Origin: SB15 sp964639245
GTDB lineage: Bacteria > Chloroflexota > Anaerolineae > Aggregatilineales > J027
Assembly (NCBI GenBank): GCA_964639245.1
Contig: CAZXCU010000004.1
Coordinates: 186,001 to 250,000 of the forward strand
DNA: 64,000 nucleotides
Direction: 5' to 3'
Under the pieces are notes generated by a model, which saw only the letters and a list, made by a program, of their open reading frames with translations, had not been told where the DNA came from and did not search any database. Numbering within the stretch: position 1 is the stretch's first letter; each line of letters begins with the position of its first letter. The position numbers and the translations under genes are program-made. Below are positions 62,500 through 64,000 of the stretch, one piece after another.

Positions 62500-64000
62500 A
62501 TGACTCAAGACACACGCCAAACCGCCCTGAACCGCCAGATTCTACGTTTAGGGCGGCAGATAGACCGATTACAGCAACAGAGCAACCGTTTTTCCACCCT
62601 ACGTCTGCTGGCTTTTCTGTTAGGGATTGCCTTGAGTATCGGGGTGGGTTTCGTCAACATCCTGCTTGGTTGGATGGTATTTTTTGTGTGGGCGGGGGGG
62701 TTCGCCTTCCTTGTGCGGATTCATAACCGTGTGGCAAACACCTTGCTACAACACCAACACCTCCAGCAACTGAAACACATGCAGTTGGCGCGACTCCGCC
62801 TCGATTGGGACAAAATTCCCCTATCTCCTGTGCCAACTACCGGAAGTGACCACCCCTTCGCGCTCGATTTGGATATGGTCGGGCAGCATTCCCTACATCA
62901 ACTGGTCGATACCTCCGTTTCGTATGAAGGGAGTGTACGGCTCAAAAATTGGCTGCTGGCAACCCAACCCGATTTTGAGCAGATTCTACACCGTCAGGAT
63001 TTGGTCAAAGAACTCATTCCACTAAATTTGTTCCGCGAAAAATTGATTCTAGCCGCATGGATGGTTAGCCAAAAACGCTGGCGGGGTCAATCGCTGCTTG
63101 ACTGGCAAAACCATGATGAATCGACACATTTTACGCCCTCCAATTTGTGGGTAGTTTCTGGGCTAGCACTTCTCACAGCCATTTTATTCATCCTCAATAG
63201 CCTCGGCGTTTTGCCGCAGTGGTGGATAATTTCATGGGTAGCCTATTTAGGGGTGTATGCGTTTTTCTGGCGGAACATCGGCGATATGTTTGGCGGGGCA
63301 AAAGCCTTGCAGGACGTGGTTCAGCAGCTAGACGCGGTTTTCGGGCATTTAGAAAAATTCCCCTATCACAACAGCCCACAAGTGAAAAACCTGTGCCAGC
63401 CGTTTTTATTACCTGAAACCCGTCCGTCTCGCCTATTACGGCGTTTATCCCAAGTCATTGCAGCTTCCAGCATCCAGCGCAACCCGATTTTCTGGATGGC
63501 GCTGAATGTGGTTCTGCCGTTTGATTTATATGTGGCCTATGGATTACAGCAGGTGAAAGCGAGTCTTAAGCGCTATTCGGCTGGCTGGCTAGAAGCCTTT
63601 TTTGAACTGGAAGCCCTGTGTTCACTGGCAAATCTGGCCTATCTCAACCCCGATTACACCTTCCCAACTGTGAAAAATACATCTGAAGTTATTTTTCGTG
63701 GGCAGCAGTTAGGACATCCCCTTATTCTGCATACTGCCAGCATCAAAAATGATTTCGCATTCACAGGTGCAGGCGAAACGGTCATCATCACCGGATCAAA
63801 TATGGCGGGCAAAAGTTCGTTTTTACGCACACTTGGCTTGAATCTGTGTCTGGCTTATGCAGGCGGAGTCGTCAATGCGACTTCCCTAGAGGTGTCCTTA
63901 TTCCGTCTGTTTACCTGTATCCGCGTCAGTGATTCGGTCACAGATGGGATTTCCTATTTTTATGCCGAAGTCAAACGGTTGAAAGCTCTGCTGGACGCGC
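62500..64000 (+). CDS. MutS-family ATPase with membrane segments (cut by window edge)
   Basis: 500 codons seen; the 3' end lies outside. Start ATG immediately after the PBP stop. Two hydrophobic stretches (about 28-70 and 215-255) suggest a membrane-anchored protein. The ATPase P-loop GSNMAGKSSFLRT begins near 432, the MutS signature P-loop, after a helical middle region. No mismatch-recognition domain I is present, so it is not a standard MutS1. The family's role is unclear. Confidence 0.88.
   Translation, partial: MTQDTRQTALNRQILRLGRQIDRLQQQSNRFSTLRLLAFLLGIALSIGVGFVNILLGWMVFFVWAGGFAFLVRIHNRVANTLLQHQHLQQLKHMQLARLRLDWDKIPLSPVPTTGSDHPFALDLDMVGQHSLHQLVDTSVSYEGSVRLKNWLLATQPDFEQILHRQDLVKELIPLNLFREKLILAAWMVSQKRWRGQSLLDWQNHDESTHFTPSNLWVVSGLALLTAILFILNSLGVLPQWWIISWVAYLGVYAFFWRNIGDMFGGAKALQDVVQQLDAVFGHLEKFPYHNSPQVKNLCQPFLLPETRPSRLLRRLSQVIAASSIQRNPIFWMALNVVLPFDLYVAYGLQQVKASLKRYSAGWLEAFFELEALCSLANLAYLNPDYTFPTVKNTSEVIFRGQQLGHPLILHTASIKNDFAFTGAGETVIITGSNMAGKSSFLRTLGLNLCLAYAGGVVNATSLEVSLFRLFTCIRVSDSVTDGISYFYAEVKRLKALLDA

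Noticed and set aside
1..64000. CRISPR array, tRNA or rRNA genes, prophage
   Set aside because: No regularly spaced direct repeats and no tRNA-like T-loops were found outside tmRNA; no phage structural or rRNA sequence seen by eye.

Overview
The window reads as a single bacterial chromosome segment of roughly 50% GC with dense coding on both strands. No 16S rRNA or other phylogenetic marker was compared. The gene content points to the phylum Chloroflexota, probably an Anaerolineae-type lineage. It includes giant multi-GAF sensors, PatA-type DUF4388 proteins paired with small GTPases, GT39 and GT2 membrane glycosylation genes, LiaF/PspC-like envelope genes, a membrane-anchored MutS-like ATPase, and many ATGA-type overlaps. 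The taxon is inference.

Layout. Positions 1-7644 (minus) hold a response regulator followed by a giant PAS/multi-GAF protein that runs off the left edge. Positions 7790-11621 (minus) hold a hexapeptide-repeat protein, an alpha/beta hydrolase and a DUF4388 protein plus small GTPase. Positions 11775-15641 (plus) hold a gene of unknown function and clpC. Positions 15985-22248 (plus) are a surface-glycan cluster: two glycosyltransferases, an epimerase, three methyltransferases and a flippase-like membrane protein. A tmRNA gene (22606-22988) with a clear promoter and terminator follows. Then come an SRPBCC protein, a STAND ATPase with TPRs, a polyisoprenyl-type GT2, a transposase remnant and a 931-residue GT39-type membrane protein. 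Positions 30200-34563 (plus) are an overlapping operon: wecA/tagO-like transferase, epimerase, prmC, threonylcarbamoyl-AMP synthase, epimerase.

Positions 35688-39773 (minus) hold a MoxR ATPase with a VWA partner, a Nudix hydrolase, a zinc-ribbon membrane protein and an OmpR-family regulator. Positions 39853-47048 (minus) are a histidine operon, hisG-D-C-B-H-(histidine phosphatase)-(GNAT)-F-I-E. It lacks hisA and a recognised histidinol-phosphatase. Upstream of hisG is a complete ribosome-mediated attenuator: a promoter, an 18-codon leader peptide with five His codons in a run of six, mutually exclusive hairpins and an intrinsic terminator. This is the most striking signal in the window.

The right part (47358-64000) holds a secreted WD40 protein, an arginase/solute-binding/membrane-protein operon, FHA and GNAT proteins, a PspC-LiaF-like envelope pair, a beta-propeller-like protein, and an ECF42-type sigma factor with its DGPF partner. 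It ends with a kynurenine-formamidase-like cyclase, MscL with a zinc ribbon, a class A penicillin-binding protein, and a MutS-like membrane ATPase cut by the right edge. No CRISPR array, tRNA, rRNA or prophage was seen.
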